Below, piece by piece: positions 35,953-44,227 of a stretch of 64,000 nt of DNA. The position numbers and the translations under genes are program-made. The notes under the pieces are model-generated. The model was not told the origin of the DNA, searched no databases, and worked only from the letters and a program-made list of their open reading frames with translations. Within the stretch, counting starts at the first letter, position 1. Every line of letters starts with the position of its first letter. This stretch comes from Cnuibacter physcomitrellae (GTDB lineage: Bacteria; Actinomycetota; Actinomycetes; Actinomycetales; Microbacteriaceae), in assembly GCF_014640535.1 (NCBI RefSeq), contig NZ_BMHD01000001.1:248001-312000 (forward strand), given 5' to 3'.

Positions 35953-37173
35953 GTGAGCTCGGCCGTCGACGACATCCCCGCCTCCCGCGCCGGAACGCCG
36001 TGGGAGGTCTTCCGCGTCTTCCTCCGCCTGGGGGTCACGTCGTTCGGCGGCCCAATCGCCCATCTCGGCTACTTCCGCGACGAGATCGTGACCCGGCGCC
36101 GGTGGCTGGGCGATCGCGAGTACGGCGACCTCGTCGCCCTCTGCCAGTTCCTGCCCGGGCCGGCCTCGAGCCAGGTGGGCTTCGGACTGGGCCTGCTGCG
36201 CGCGGGTCCGTTCGGCGCGCTCGCGGCGTTCCTCGCCTTCACGCTCCCGTCCGCGATCCTGATGGTCGCGTTCGCCTACGGCGCCGCGCTGTTCGAGGGA
36301 CCGGTGGGCGCCGGCATCCTGGACGGCCTGAAGATCGTCGCCGTCGCCATCGTCGCCCAGGCCGTCTGGGGGATGGCGAGGACGCTCACGCCGGACGCCC
36401 GGCGCGCCGGCATCGCCGTCGTCGCCGCGGTCCTGGCCACGGCGCTCGCCGGCTCCCTCGGGCAGATCGGGGCGATCGTAGTGGGTGCGGTCGCCGGTCT
36501 CCTGCTGTGCCGAGCGGCGCCCGCGGAGGCCGACGATCTCGTCCGCTTCCCCGTCGCCCGGTGGGCGGGGGTGACGTGCCTGGTGCTCTTCGTGGTGCTT
36601 CTCGTGGGCACGCCCGCGGTCGTCGCCCTGACCGGGTCGGGCGGTCTCGACCTGTTCGACGCGTTCTACCGGGCGGGCGCCCTCGTCTTCGGCGGCGGAC
36701 ACGTGGTGCTGCCGCTGCTGCAGGCCGGAGTGGTCGACACGGGGTGGGTCTCGGACGGCCAATTCCTGGCCGGATACGGGGCAGCGCAGGCGGTGCCGGG
36801 TCCGCTGTTCACGTTCTCGGCCTACCTCGGGGCGCTCTCGGACGTGGGTCCGGGGGGAGTCGCGGGTGCGGCCATCGCCCTCGTCGGAGTCTTCCTGCCC
36901 GGGTTCCTGCTGCTCACCGGGGTGCTGCCGTTCTGGAACGGCTTCCGCCGGCGCACCTGGGCTCAGGCGCTGATGCGCGGGGCGAACGCGGCGGTGGTGG
37001 GCATCCTCGCCGCGGCGCTGTACTCGCCCGTCTTCACCACCGCGATCGTCGGACCGGCGGAGTTCTGCCTGGGCCTGGTGTGCTTCGTGCTGCTCATCGC
37101 CTTCCGGCTGCCCGCGTGGGCGGTGGTGCTCGTCGGAGCGGCCGGCGGGGTGGTGCTCGCATTCCTTCCCTGA
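35953..37173 (+). CDS. chrA: Chromate transporter ChrA
   Basis: A 406-residue membrane protein made of two homologous halves, each beginning with the CHR signature: FGGPIAHLGYFRDEIV (about residue 32) and FGGGHVVLPLLQAGVV (about 247), with the conserved QFLPGPASSQVGFGLG and AQAVPGPLFTFSAYLG. ChrA exports chromate. The start is GTG, preceded by TAGGGT (35941-35946) ending six bases before, so leaderless. Directly after its stop begins a 20-bp tandem repeat. Confidence 0.92.
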   Translation: MSSAVDDIPASRAGTPWEVFRVFLRLGVTSFGGPIAHLGYFRDEIVTRRRWLGDREYGDLVALCQFLPGPASSQVGFGLGLLRAGPFGALAAFLAFTLPSAILMVAFAYGAALFEGPVGAGILDGLKIVAVAIVAQAVWGMARTLTPDARRAGIAVVAAVLATALAGSLGQIGAIVVGAVAGLLLCRAAPAEADDLVRFPVARWAGVTCLVLFVVLLVGTPAVVALTGSGGLDLFDAFYRAGALVFGGGHVVLPLLQAGVVDTGWVSDGQFLAGYGAAQAVPGPLFTFSAYLGALSDVGPGGVAGAAIALVGVFLPGFLLLTGVLPFWNGFRRRTWAQALMRGANAAVVGILAAALYSPVFTTAIVGPAEFCLGLVCFVLLIAFRLPAWAVVLVGAAGGVVLAFLP

Positions 37174-37253
37174 CCGGCCCGCACCCCGGCCTGCCGGCAC
37201 GCGCCCCGGCCTGCCGGCCCGCACCCCGGCCTGCCGGCTCGCGCCCCGGCCCG
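37174..37253. repeat. Four 20-bp tandem repeats directly after chrA
   Basis: CCGGCNCGCNCCCCGGCCTG occurs at 37174, 37194, 37214 and 37234, starting at the first base after the chrA stop; copies 1 and 3 are identical. The unit is partly self-complementary (CCGG and GGCC), so the array could fold into GC-rich hairpins and act as a terminator. Confidence 0.85.
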
Positions 37254-37281
37254 CCCGGCTCACGCCGGCCCCGACCGTGAC

Positions 37282-37308
37282 CAATCCGCCGGGCGGCTCG
37301 CTCCGAAC
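37282..37308 (+). promoter_or_regulatory. Candidate SigK-type promoter of sigK-rskA
   Basis: CAATCC (37282-37287) and CGAAC (37304-37308), 16 bp apart, resemble the CCATCC and CGAAT elements reported for mycobacterial SigK. A sigma factor reading its own promoter is usual in such pairs. The match is suggestive only. Confidence 0.4.
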
Positions 37309-37366
37309 CTCCTGATGAAGACGCGGGAGCACGACCCGGTCGCGACGGTCAGGAGGGTTTCCTGCA

Positions 37367-37969
37367 ATGCTGAGGATCGTGAGCAGCGAAGAACCACCGC
37401 CCGGCCAGACAGAGGATCCGGTGGCGGTGCCGCTCGAGGATCTGATGGCCGGGATCGCCCAGGGCGACCAGGAGGCGTTCAGCGCTCTCTACGACCGCAC
37501 GGCGTCCCGGGTGCTCGGCCTGGTCCAGCGTCTGCTGATCGACCACGCGCAATCGGAGGAGGTGACGCAGGAGGTGTTCCTGGAGGTCTGGCGCACCGCG
37601 CCGCGCTTCGACGCGACGCGCGGCAGCACGATGTCGTGGTTGCTCACGATGGGTCACCGCAGGGCGGTGGACCGCATCCGCTCCTCCCAGTCGAGCCACG
37701 ATCGCGATGAGCGCATCGGCATCCGAGATCTCGAGAGCGGCTACGACGTCGTCGCCGAGTCGGCCGAGATCCGGATCGAGAACGAGCGCGTGAAGCGGGC
37801 GCTCGCGCAGCTCACCGAGCTGCAGCGGCAGGCGATCGAGATGGCCTACTACGGCGGTCTCACCCACACCGAGATCTCCGCGACGCTCTCCGTGCCGGTC
37901 GGCACGGTCAAGACCCGGCTGCGCGACGGGATGATCAGGCTCAGGGATGCGATGGGAGTGACGGCATGA
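37367..37969 (+). CDS. sigK: ECF RNA polymerase sigma factor SigK
   Basis: A 200-residue ECF sigma factor. Region 2 spans about residues 30-100 (EEVTQEVFLEVWRTAPRFDATRGS, with WLLTMGHRRAVDRIR), region 4 about 138-195 (LTELQRQAIEMAYYGGLTHTEI, VPVGTVKTRLRDGMIRLRDA). This matches SigK of actinobacteria, which works with the anti-sigma factor RskA. Its stop overlaps the next ATG (ATGA). The first AUG-like start at 37367 is used. Confidence 0.88.
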   Translation: MLRIVSSEEPPPGQTEDPVAVPLEDLMAGIAQGDQEAFSALYDRTASRVLGLVQRLLIDHAQSEEVTQEVFLEVWRTAPRFDATRGSTMSWLLTMGHRRAVDRIRSSQSSHDRDERIGIRDLESGYDVVAESAEIRIENERVKRALAQLTELQRQAIEMAYYGGLTHTEISATLSVPVGTVKTRLRDGMIRLRDAMGVTA

Positions 37970-38949
37970 CCGGCGATGGACTGCGACCCGGTGACGACCT
38001 CGACCGGTCGGCCGCGGCCGCCGCGCACGCGCTCGACGCGACCGACCACGAGGAGGCCGCCGCCGTCGAGCGGGCCGCCGACCGGTCGTCCGTGGCGCGC
38101 GAGGAGCTCGACGCCTTCCGTGAGACGGCGGGGATGCTCGGTCTCGCCGCGGCTCCCGTCGAGCCGTCGGCGGCGCTCAAGTCGGACCTGATGGCGAAGA
38201 TCGCCCTCACGCCCCAGGACCGTCCGGTCGCGGATCGTGAGGTCGCGGCGGCGGAGGACGCGTCGAGGGATCCCAAGCCCGACAGCCCTGCAGCCGACGC
38301 CCCGTCAGCCGACGCGGGCCTGGCCCGGCTGGGCCTCGTCGACTCCGTCCCGCTCCAGGCGGACGACCCCCGGCTCGGCGGAGAGCCTGCCGCCGAGCCG
38401 TCCGGCGGCATCGAGGACGAGACCACGGTGTCCTCCCGCACGGGATCGCCCTCCCAGGCTGAGCGCCGGGCGGAGCGCAGGTGGTTCTCGCGTCCGGCGC
38501 TGCTGCTCGGCGGCGTCGCCGCCGCGGCCGCGCTGCTGGTCGGCGGTGTGGCGGGTGCGGCGATCACGAGCTCCGTCACCGACACGTCCGCGGTGACGGC
38601 GTCGGCGGAGCAGCTCGCCGCCATCACCTCGGCACCCGACTCGAAGACGGCCCGATCGACCATGGAGGACGGCAGCACCGCGACCGTCGTGTGGTCGGAC
38701 TCGATGGCGCAGTCGGCCGTGCTCGTCGACGGGCTGAGCGCCCTGCCGAGCGACCGGACCTACGAGGCCTGGTACGTCGGCTCCGACGAGGTCGTTCCGG
38801 CGGGCACCTTCCAGGCCGGCGACGGCACCACCTGGCACGTGCTCGACGGCTCGATGACCCACGGCGCCGCCATCGCCGTGACCGTCGAGCCGGCCGGCGG
38901 ATCGGACCAGCCGACGTCCGTCCCGATCCTGGTGGTCGAGAGCGCATGA
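37966..38949 (+). CDS. rskA: Anti-sigma-K factor RskA-like membrane protein
   Basis: A 327-residue protein: an N-terminal cytoplasmic anti-sigma domain (about 1-90, with AHALDATDHEEAAAVERA and EELDAFRETAGML), an acidic linker, one span (about 172-195) and an external RskA domain with RTYEAWYVGSDEVVPAG and TVEPAGGSDQPTS. RskA proteins hold SigK at the membrane until cleaved. The ATGA overlap with sigK supports the pair. The linker of about 85 residues is longer than usual. Its stop overlaps the downstream epimerase start. Confidence 0.88.
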   Translation: MTGDGLRPGDDLDRSAAAAAHALDATDHEEAAAVERAADRSSVAREELDAFRETAGMLGLAAAPVEPSAALKSDLMAKIALTPQDRPVADREVAAAEDASRDPKPDSPAADAPSADAGLARLGLVDSVPLQADDPRLGGEPAAEPSGGIEDETTVSSRTGSPSQAERRAERRWFSRPALLLGGVAAAAALLVGGVAGAAITSSVTDTSAVTASAEQLAAITSAPDSKTARSTMEDGSTATVVWSDSMAQSAVLVDGLSALPSDRTYEAWYVGSDEVVPAGTFQAGDGTTWHVLDGSMTHGAAIAVTVEPAGGSDQPTSVPILVVESA

Positions 38950-40010
38950 CCAGGCTGCTCGTCACCGGCGGCGCGGGCTTCATCGGCGGGGAGATCGTCA
39001 CCGCCGCCCTCGACGCGGGCTGGGACGTGCGCATCCTCGACTCCCTCCGCCCCGACGTGCACGGCCCCGCGCTCCCCGCGGTCGACCCGCGGGCGGAGCT
39101 CGTGGTCGGCTCGGTCACCGACCCAGACGACGTCGCCGGTGCCCTGGCCGGGGTCGACGTGGTGTCCCATCAGGCCGCGAAGGTCGGCCTCGGCGTCGAC
39201 TTCTCGGATGCGCCCGACTACGCCGGGAGCAACGTCACCGGCACGGCCGTCGTCCTGGCCGGCATGGCCGAGGCGGGCGTCCGCGCGCTCGTCGTGGCGT
39301 CGTCGATGGTGGTCTACGGCGAGGGCGCCTACCTCGGTCCGCGCGGCCTGGTCCGTCCTCCCGCGCGGGCGGTCGCCGATCTCGACGCCGGGCGCTTCGA
39401 CCCGCGCGACCCGGAGACCGGGATCGCGCTCGTGCCGACCCTCGTCGACGAGAGCGCGCCGCTCGATCCCCGCAACGTGTACGCGACCACGAAGCTGGCC
39501 CAGGAGCACCTGGCGTCGTCGTGGGCCAGGTCCGTCGGCGGTACCGTGATCGCGCTCCGCTACCACAACGTCTACGGTCCGGGCATGCCGCAGAACACGC
39601 CGTATGCGGGAGTGGCGTCGCTCTTCCGGTCCGCCCTCGAGCGGGGAGAGGCTCCACGTGTGTTCGAGGACGGGGCGCAGCGGCGCGACTTCGTGCACGT
39701 CCGTGACGTGGCCCGCGCGAACGTCGCCGCCCTCGACGCCGTGCGGCACCCGTCCGCCGCGTTCCGGGCGTACAACGTCGGCAGCGGTCACGTGCACACG
39801 GTGGGCGAGGTGGCGGCGGCGCTCAGTGCGGCCGCCGGCGGACCGGAGCCCGTCGTGACGGGGGACTACCGCCTCGGCGACGTGCGCCACATCACCGCCT
39901 CATCGCAGAGGATCGCCGACGACCTCGGCTGGGCGGCCACCGAGCCCTTCGACGACGGGATGCGCGAGTTCGCGAGCGCGCCGTTGCGCTCCGCGGTGGT
40001 GGCGGCCTGA
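38946..40010 (+). CDS. NAD-dependent sugar epimerase/dehydratase
   Basis: A 354-residue extended short-chain dehydrogenase. The dinucleotide loop is GGAGFIGGE (residues 8-16), catalytic NVYATTKLAQEH gives the YxxxK pair, and GDYRLGDVRHI near the end is the usual nucleotide-sugar site of UDP-sugar epimerases. The ATG overlaps the rskA stop (ATGA), and its stop shares a base with the next ATG, so it belongs to the sigK-rskA operon. The product is probably a nucleotide sugar used by the following glycosyltransferase; the sugar is not determined. Confidence 0.88.
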   Translation: MTRLLVTGGAGFIGGEIVTAALDAGWDVRILDSLRPDVHGPALPAVDPRAELVVGSVTDPDDVAGALAGVDVVSHQAAKVGLGVDFSDAPDYAGSNVTGTAVVLAGMAEAGVRALVVASSMVVYGEGAYLGPRGLVRPPARAVADLDAGRFDPRDPETGIALVPTLVDESAPLDPRNVYATTKLAQEHLASSWARSVGGTVIALRYHNVYGPGMPQNTPYAGVASLFRSALERGEAPRVFEDGAQRRDFVHVRDVARANVAALDAVRHPSAAFRAYNVGSGHVHTVGEVAAALSAAAGGPEPVVTGDYRLGDVRHITASSQRIADDLGWAATEPFDDGMREFASAPLRSAVVAA

Positions 40011-40672
40011 TGGCCGACGCGACCGTCGACGTCATTCTCCCGGCGCTGGACGAGGCACGAGCGCTGCCCTGGGTCCTCGGCAGGCTCCCCGTCGGATACC
40101 GCGCGATCGTCGTCGACAACGGGTCCACCGACGGCACCGCCGAGGTGGCGGCCGAGCGCGGCGCCACCGTGGTCACCGAGACCCGGAGGGGGTTCGGGTC
40201 GGCGGCTCACGCGGGGCTCGTCGCCGCCACCGCTCCGCTCGTGGCGTTCTGCGACGCGGACGCCTCGATGGACCCGGCTGAGCTGCCCCGCCTGGTGGAG
40301 TACGTCTCCGGCGGGCGCGCCGACCTGGTCCTGGGGCGCCGGCGACCGAGTGCGCGGGGCGCCTGGCCACCGCACGCTCGGGTGGCCAACCGAGGTCTCG
40401 CGGGTCTGATCCGTCGCGCCACGGGGCTGCGCCTGCACGACCTCGGTCCGATGCGCGTGGCGCGCCGGGAGGACCTGCTGAGCCTCGACCTCCTCGACCG
40501 GCGCAGCGGCTACCCGCTCGAGATGCTGCTGCGCGCCTCGCGGGCGGGATGGCGTGTCGTCGAGCTGGACACCTCGTACGCGCCCCGCGTGGGGCGCTCG
40601 AAGGTCACCGGCACCGTTCGCGGCACGATCGGAGCGGTGCGCGACATGTCGAGGCTCCTCAGGGCGGGCTGA
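40010..40672 (+). CDS. Family 2 glycosyltransferase
   Basis: A 220-residue GT-A fold enzyme with the nucleotide site VVDNGSTDGT (about 35-44) and the metal-binding CDADASMDP (about 82-90), as in GT2 enzymes. There is no membrane span, so it acts in the cytoplasm or as a peripheral enzyme. It is one base-overlapping with the epimerase. Its C-terminal 15 codons (AVRDMSRLLRAG and stop) are repeated downstream with a 74-bp period. Confidence 0.85.
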   Translation: MADATVDVILPALDEARALPWVLGRLPVGYRAIVVDNGSTDGTAEVAAERGATVVTETRRGFGSAAHAGLVAATAPLVAFCDADASMDPAELPRLVEYVSGGRADLVLGRRRPSARGAWPPHARVANRGLAGLIRRATGLRLHDLGPMRVARREDLLSLDLLDRRSGYPLEMLLRASRAGWRVVELDTSYAPRVGRSKVTGTVRGTIGAVRDMSRLLRAG

Positions 40673-40748
40673 GCGAGCCGGTCGGCCCTGCGGCTCCGAC
40701 CATCGGAGCGGTGCGCGACATGTCCCGGCTCCTCCGAGCGGGCTGAGC
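40628..40748 (+). repeat. Duplicated 3' end of the family 2 glycosyltransferase gene
   Basis: 40628-40674 and 40702-40748 share 47 bp with a few differences: both begin ATCGGAGCGGTGCGCGACAT and end GGGCTGAGC or GAGCGGGCTGAGC. The second copy encodes the same IGAVRDMSRLLRAG-stop ending in an unattached frame. Period 74 bp. Confidence 0.9.
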
Positions 40749-40873
40749 AGGACCGGTCGTCCGCGGGGGACGCTCCTGGTTCCTGGGAGCACGCTGAACA
40801 GAATCGCCCTCCGCCCCATCCGACTCGGCCTCCGCCGCGAATGACCCATGCAGGAGTCATCGAGGAGGTCGCC

Positions 40874-41521
40874 GTGGTCGCCGCAGTCGTCATCGCCAAG
40901 GAGTGCGTTCCGGGCCGGGTGAAGACCCGACTCAACCCGCCGCTGAGCCTCGAGCAGGCGGCCGAGGTCGCTGCCGCGAGCCTGGCGGACACGGTCGACG
41001 TGATCACGAGCCTCCCGTTCACTCGGCGGATCCTCGCGTACGCGGGGGAGAACGCCCCCGTCTCGGCCGACTGGGAGGTGCTGCCGCAGACGTCGGGCAC
41101 CCTCGACCTCCGCCTCGGCGACGTGTTCGACGCCGTCGGGGAGCCGATGGTGCTCATCGGCATGGACACGCCGCAGGTCTCGGCGAGACACCTGGTGCCG
41201 CTCCTGCGCGGGTGGCCGGACGATGCCGACTCCGTGTTCGGTCCGGCGCTCGACGGCGGGTTCTGGGCGCTCGGCATGAGGGAGCCGGACGGCGACCTCA
41301 TCCGCGGCGTGCCGATGTCGCAGGACTTCACCGGCCGGGCTCAGCTGGCGCGGCTCCGCACTGCGGGTCACCGGGTGCGGATGCTGCCCGAGCTCGACGA
41401 CGTCGACACCGTCGACGACGCCCTCCGCATCGCGGCGGAGGCTCCCCGCACCCGGTTCGCGGCCGCCCTCCGGGGTGCCCTCGGCGAGATCGGCGCCGTC
41501 GAGATCCCCGTCACGGCCTGA
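40874..41521 (+). CDS. DUF2064/TIGR04282-family glycosyltransferase-like protein
   Basis: A 215-residue protein of the family that often follows GT2 genes: start VVIAKECVPGRVKTRLNPPL (residues 5-24), GMDTPQVSARHL and LDGGFWALGM, giving a GT-A-like nucleotidyltransferase fold. The GTG at 40874 has GGAGG seven bases upstream and matches family N-termini; an ATG 33 bases earlier (40841) lacks a ribosome site. It lies 125 bp after the duplicated glycosyltransferase end. Its role is unknown. Confidence 0.82.
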   Translation: MVAAVVIAKECVPGRVKTRLNPPLSLEQAAEVAAASLADTVDVITSLPFTRRILAYAGENAPVSADWEVLPQTSGTLDLRLGDVFDAVGEPMVLIGMDTPQVSARHLVPLLRGWPDDADSVFGPALDGGFWALGMREPDGDLIRGVPMSQDFTGRAQLARLRTAGHRVRMLPELDDVDTVDDALRIAAEAPRTRFAAALRGALGEIGAVEIPVTA

Positions 41522-41543
41522 GCGAGAACAGCAGCCCGGCGTC

Positions 41544-41603
41544 CTCGCTGCCTGAACCTCTCGCGTGGCCCTTGCCTCCGCGAGAGGTCACAAAGGCAGC
41601 GAG
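41544..41603. terminator. Long hairpin between convergent genes
   Basis: CTCGCTGCCT...ACCTCTCGCG (41544-41565) pairs with CGCGAGAGGT (41579-41588) and AGGCAGCGAG (41594-41603), giving two stacked 10-bp stems with a small internal bulge and a 13-base loop. It fills the gap between the DUF2064 gene and the convergent membrane-protein gene and probably ends transcription from both sides. Confidence 0.65.
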
Positions 41604-41616
41604 AGTCGGGGGCCCC

Positions 41617-42054
41617 TCACGGCCTGCGGCGGGACGCTATCCGCGTGCTCATGGCGATCGCCAGGCAGACGAGGGCCGTCACCGCGGCGAGCGCGACCCA
41701 CATCCACGCCAGTCGCGCGGCGTAGTCGAACGGCACGACCGTGGGGTTGGGGTTGCCGATCGTGGTCGCCCGGATCTCCGGCACGATCACGAGGGTGAGC
41801 ACGGCCCCGACCACCACGGCGACCTGGGCGACGACGAGGTACACGGGGCGGATCCGTCGCCCCGTGCGCCTCAGCAGCAGATCGAGGCCGAAGACGACGG
41901 GCGCGAGCACGCCGTCGTGGAGCACGATGGCGGCGAGCAGCCACGCGCCCACGCCGACGATCTGCGGGACCGTCTGCTCGGCGGCCAGCACCACCGCTCC
42001 GAGTGCGATGACAGCGGCGCCCGCCGCGATGAGGATCCGTCTCGCCCACCTCAT
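41617..42054 (-). CDS. Small four-span membrane protein next to a molybdenum enzyme
   Basis: A 145-residue protein with four spans (about 7-27, 33-53, 69-90, 112-132) and basic loops such as RRTGRRIRPVY. I do not recognise a catalytic motif. The ATG overlaps the stop of the molybdopterin oxidoreductase (ATGA), so the two are made together, and it could be an accessory subunit of that enzyme. Confidence 0.72.
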   Translation of the reverse strand: MRWARRILIAAGAAVIALGAVVLAAEQTVPQIVGVGAWLLAAIVLHDGVLAPVVFGLDLLLRRTGRRIRPVYLVVAQVAVVVGAVLTLVIVPEIRATTIGNPNPTVVPFDYAARLAWMWVALAAVTALVCLAIAMSTRIASRRRP

Positions 42055-43265
42055 GCCGGGTCCACCTCGATCCGCGAGAGCCACTTCGTCTGGAGCACTC
42101 CCGGCCTTCCGGGAGCGATGATGCGGGCCGGGTAGCCGTGCTGGAGGTCGAGGTCGGCTCCGCCCAGTCGCAGAGCGACGAGCGTCGAGGGATCGGAGGA
42201 GTACTCGCCGCCCATCCGGGTCTGCCGGTAGGCGCCCTCGGTCTCCAGGCTCGTCACCGTCACCGGCGCATCCGGGCCGGCGCCCACCTCGTCGAGCAGG
42301 ACGCGGACCGGGACGCCGGTCCAGGTGGCGGTCTGGCTCCATCCCTCGACGCACGCGATCGGCAGCTCGGCGGTGGTCTGCGGGAGGGCGAGCAGCTCGG
42401 CTCGGCTGAACGCTCTGGTGGTGGCGCCGGCGGTGACCACGAGCGCCCAGCCCGGGTCGAGAGCGGATGCGCTCACCTGCGCCTGCTCGGCCGTCCGGTT
42501 CACCGGGAGGGACTGCGGCCCGTACCCCTGCTTGCGCGGGGCGAACACGTTCACCGGGTCGAGGACGCGGAAGGACTGGCCGGCGGTGAGCGCGACGACG
42601 CCCACCACGGACGCCCCGACCGCCGTGAGGAAGCCGCGTCGTGAGACCTCGGGGGAGCGGCGCGGGGTCTCATCGATCCAGCGGAAGACCCGCCCCGTGA
42701 GGCCGCGAGCCGGCGCCGTCGGCTGCTCCACGTCGTCCGCGGACTCCGCCCGCCGCCTCGTCCAGTAGCGGGCGATCACGGGCAGCTTCACGCCGATGTG
42801 CACCGCCAGCGAGCCGATCACGACGAACGCGAGGGCGAAGTGCACCTCACGGAAGCCGAACGGCCACGGGTACCACTGGAAGGTGTTCACCAGCCCGATC
42901 GCGACCTCGACCAGCGAGGCTCCGACGAACAGCGCGATCGAGGCGCGCTCGAGCAGGTGCAGCGGTCCGCGCACGAGCGGAGTCTGGAAGAGCTGCGGGT
43001 AGACCGCGTAGAGCTTTCCGAGGATCAGCGGGACGCAGGCGATGCCCGCCGTCACGTGGATGCCCTGGGTCACCTGATACAGCCAGGACGGCGAGGGGGA
43101 GAAGCGCATCCCGGGCAGGGGCTCCTGGAGGAAGTGGCTGTAGAGACCTGTCGCGAAGCAGATCAGGAACGCCGCTCCCAGCAGTCTGCCGATGACGACC
43201 GCCATCCGAGGCGTCCTCGACGGCGTCGTGAGTGCGATCCGCGTGCGATGGAGCAGTTCGCGCAT
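42051..43265 (-). CDS. Membrane-bound molybdopterin oxidoreductase (cytochrome b561-like domain fused to sulfite-oxidase domain)
   Basis: A 404-residue fusion. Residues 20-170 contain four or five spans with histidines at regular places (SHFLQEPL, IHVTAG, EVHFALAF, HIGVKL), as in haem b anchors. A twin-arginine-like SRRGFLTAVG and another hydrophobic segment follow, then an exported sulfite-oxidase/YedY-type domain whose molybdenum cysteine is in ELPIACVEGWSQ (about residue 300). The substrate is unknown: sulfite, methionine sulfoxide or another compound. The ATG at 43265 was chosen because the anchor begins there. The fusion makes a separate haem subunit unnecessary. Confidence 0.85.
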   Translation of the reverse strand: MRELLHRTRIALTTPSRTPRMAVVIGRLLGAAFLICFATGLYSHFLQEPLPGMRFSPSPSWLYQVTQGIHVTAGIACVPLILGKLYAVYPQLFQTPLVRGPLHLLERASIALFVGASLVEVAIGLVNTFQWYPWPFGFREVHFALAFVVIGSLAVHIGVKLPVIARYWTRRRAESADDVEQPTAPARGLTGRVFRWIDETPRRSPEVSRRGFLTAVGASVVGVVALTAGQSFRVLDPVNVFAPRKQGYGPQSLPVNRTAEQAQVSASALDPGWALVVTAGATTRAFSRAELLALPQTTAELPIACVEGWSQTATWTGVPVRVLLDEVGAGPDAPVTVTSLETEGAYRQTRMGGEYSSDPSTLVALRLGGADLDLQHGYPARIIAPGRPGVLQTKWLSRIEVDPA

Positions 43266-43282
43266 GTCCGCCCCCTCTCGTC

Positions 43283-43309
43283 GGTTCGGTGCAGAACGGA
43301 TTCGGATCC
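43283..43309 (-). promoter_or_regulatory. Candidate SigK-type promoter of the molybdenum enzyme
   Basis: On the minus strand GGATCC (43304-43309) and CGAACC (43283-43288) are about 15 bp apart, the same arrangement as the site upstream of sigK. This would place the operon in a SigK regulon. Both elements are short, so chance is possible. Confidence 0.3.
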
Positions 43310-43416
43310 CAACCTGAAAACGGGCTGGGAAATGTCGGGTCCGACCCCTCTGACGGACCGACGGCGGCGAACCCCCGGTGTCCGGCAATCGCCACACGAA
43401 GTGAGGAATGACAACA

Positions 43417-44088
43417 ATGCGTACTTTCACGAAGGCCGTCATCGGAGCCGCTGCCGCGGGAGCCCTCGCGTTCTCGCTCGCCGCCTGCTCGGGATCCAGC
43501 TCGTCCGACACCGGGAGCGCGTCCAGCCCGTCCGCGTCGTCGACCCCGACGCCCGTGGCGTCGATCCCGGAGCTCACCGGGAAGATGACGCAGGTCACCG
43601 TCGACAAGGGCTTCCTCGACGCCCTCACCTCCCTCGGGCTCACCCCCGGGGTGGTCGGCACCGCGACGCTCACCGACGGCGTGCTGAGCTTCCCGATCAC
43701 GGGCGGCAACGTCGACTACTACGACCCGAACCAGCCCTACCGCCCGTACGTCCAGGGTGAGATCGACCACGAGGGCTCCGGCCTCTCGCTCAGCGCCGGT
43801 GGGACCACCGTCGAGCTGACGAACTTCACGATCGACCCCGGCACCTCGAAGCTGTACGGCGACGTGTCCGCGAACGGCTCGCCCGTCGTCCAGCAGGCCT
43901 TCCTGTTCGACCTGGACGGGTCGACCCTGAAGCCGCTGCAGACCTCCGGCGACACCGCGATCCTCGAGGGCACCACGGTGCACGTCTCGGCGGACGCTGC
44001 GGCCCTGCTGAACAAGACCTTCAACACCGACGCGGTCAAGGAGGGCCTGCTCGTCGGCGTCGCGAAGATCACCGTCAACACCAAGTAG
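43417..44088 (+). CDS. Lipoprotein with beta-rich domain
   Basis: A 223-residue lipoprotein: signal MRTFTKAVIG to the lipobox SLAAC, a Ser/Thr-rich linker, and a mature domain of about 175 residues with strands VGTATLTDGVLSFPITGG and SGLSLSAGGTTVELTNFTID. I do not recognise the family with certainty; it lacks the fasciclin signature found in SigK-controlled proteins of mycobacteria. The ATG at 43417 has GAGGA nine bases upstream, better than the ATG at 43408, which sits directly on it. It is divergent from the molybdenum enzyme. Confidence 0.75.
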   Translation: MRTFTKAVIGAAAAGALAFSLAACSGSSSSDTGSASSPSASSTPTPVASIPELTGKMTQVTVDKGFLDALTSLGLTPGVVGTATLTDGVLSFPITGGNVDYYDPNQPYRPYVQGEIDHEGSGLSLSAGGTTVELTNFTIDPGTSKLYGDVSANGSPVVQQAFLFDLDGSTLKPLQTSGDTAILEGTTVHVSADAAALLNKTFNTDAVKEGLLVGVAKITVNTK

Positions 44089-44099
44089 TGCCCGTCACG

Positions 44100-44140
44100 G
44101 CGCCGGGGGTGTCAGCTCGAAGGAGCGACACCCCCGGCGC
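44100..44140 (+). terminator. Strong hairpin after the lipoprotein gene
   Basis: GCGCCGGGGGTGTC (44100-44113) pairs perfectly with GACACCCCCGGCGC (44127-44140), a 14-bp stem with a 13-base loop, 12 bases after the stop. There is no T-tract. Confidence 0.8.
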
Positions 44141-44193
44141 TGTCGTCGTCCGGGGACGACGGCCGACCCCGGGCAGACACCACCCATCCAGTC

Positions 44194-44227
44194 AGGAGCA
44201 CCCGCGTGACAGGAGCACCCGCGTGAC
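44194..44227 (+). repeat. Exact 17-bp duplication of a ribosome site and start codon
   Basis: AGGAGCACCCGCGTGAC occurs twice in direct succession (44194-44210, 44211-44227). The second copy is the ribosome site and GTG of the GT87 gene. The first copy opens a six-codon frame (44206-44223, MTGAPA) whose TGA overlaps the true GTG (GTGA). Confidence 0.92.

Noticed and set aside
37174-37253. Possible REP or CRISPR element after chrA
   Set aside because: The 20-bp units touch without spacers; it is a simple tandem array, kept as a repeat.
41544-41603. Small RNA gene
   Set aside because: The strong hairpin is between two convergent stops and is sufficiently explained as a bidirectional terminator; no promoter-like sequence is clear.
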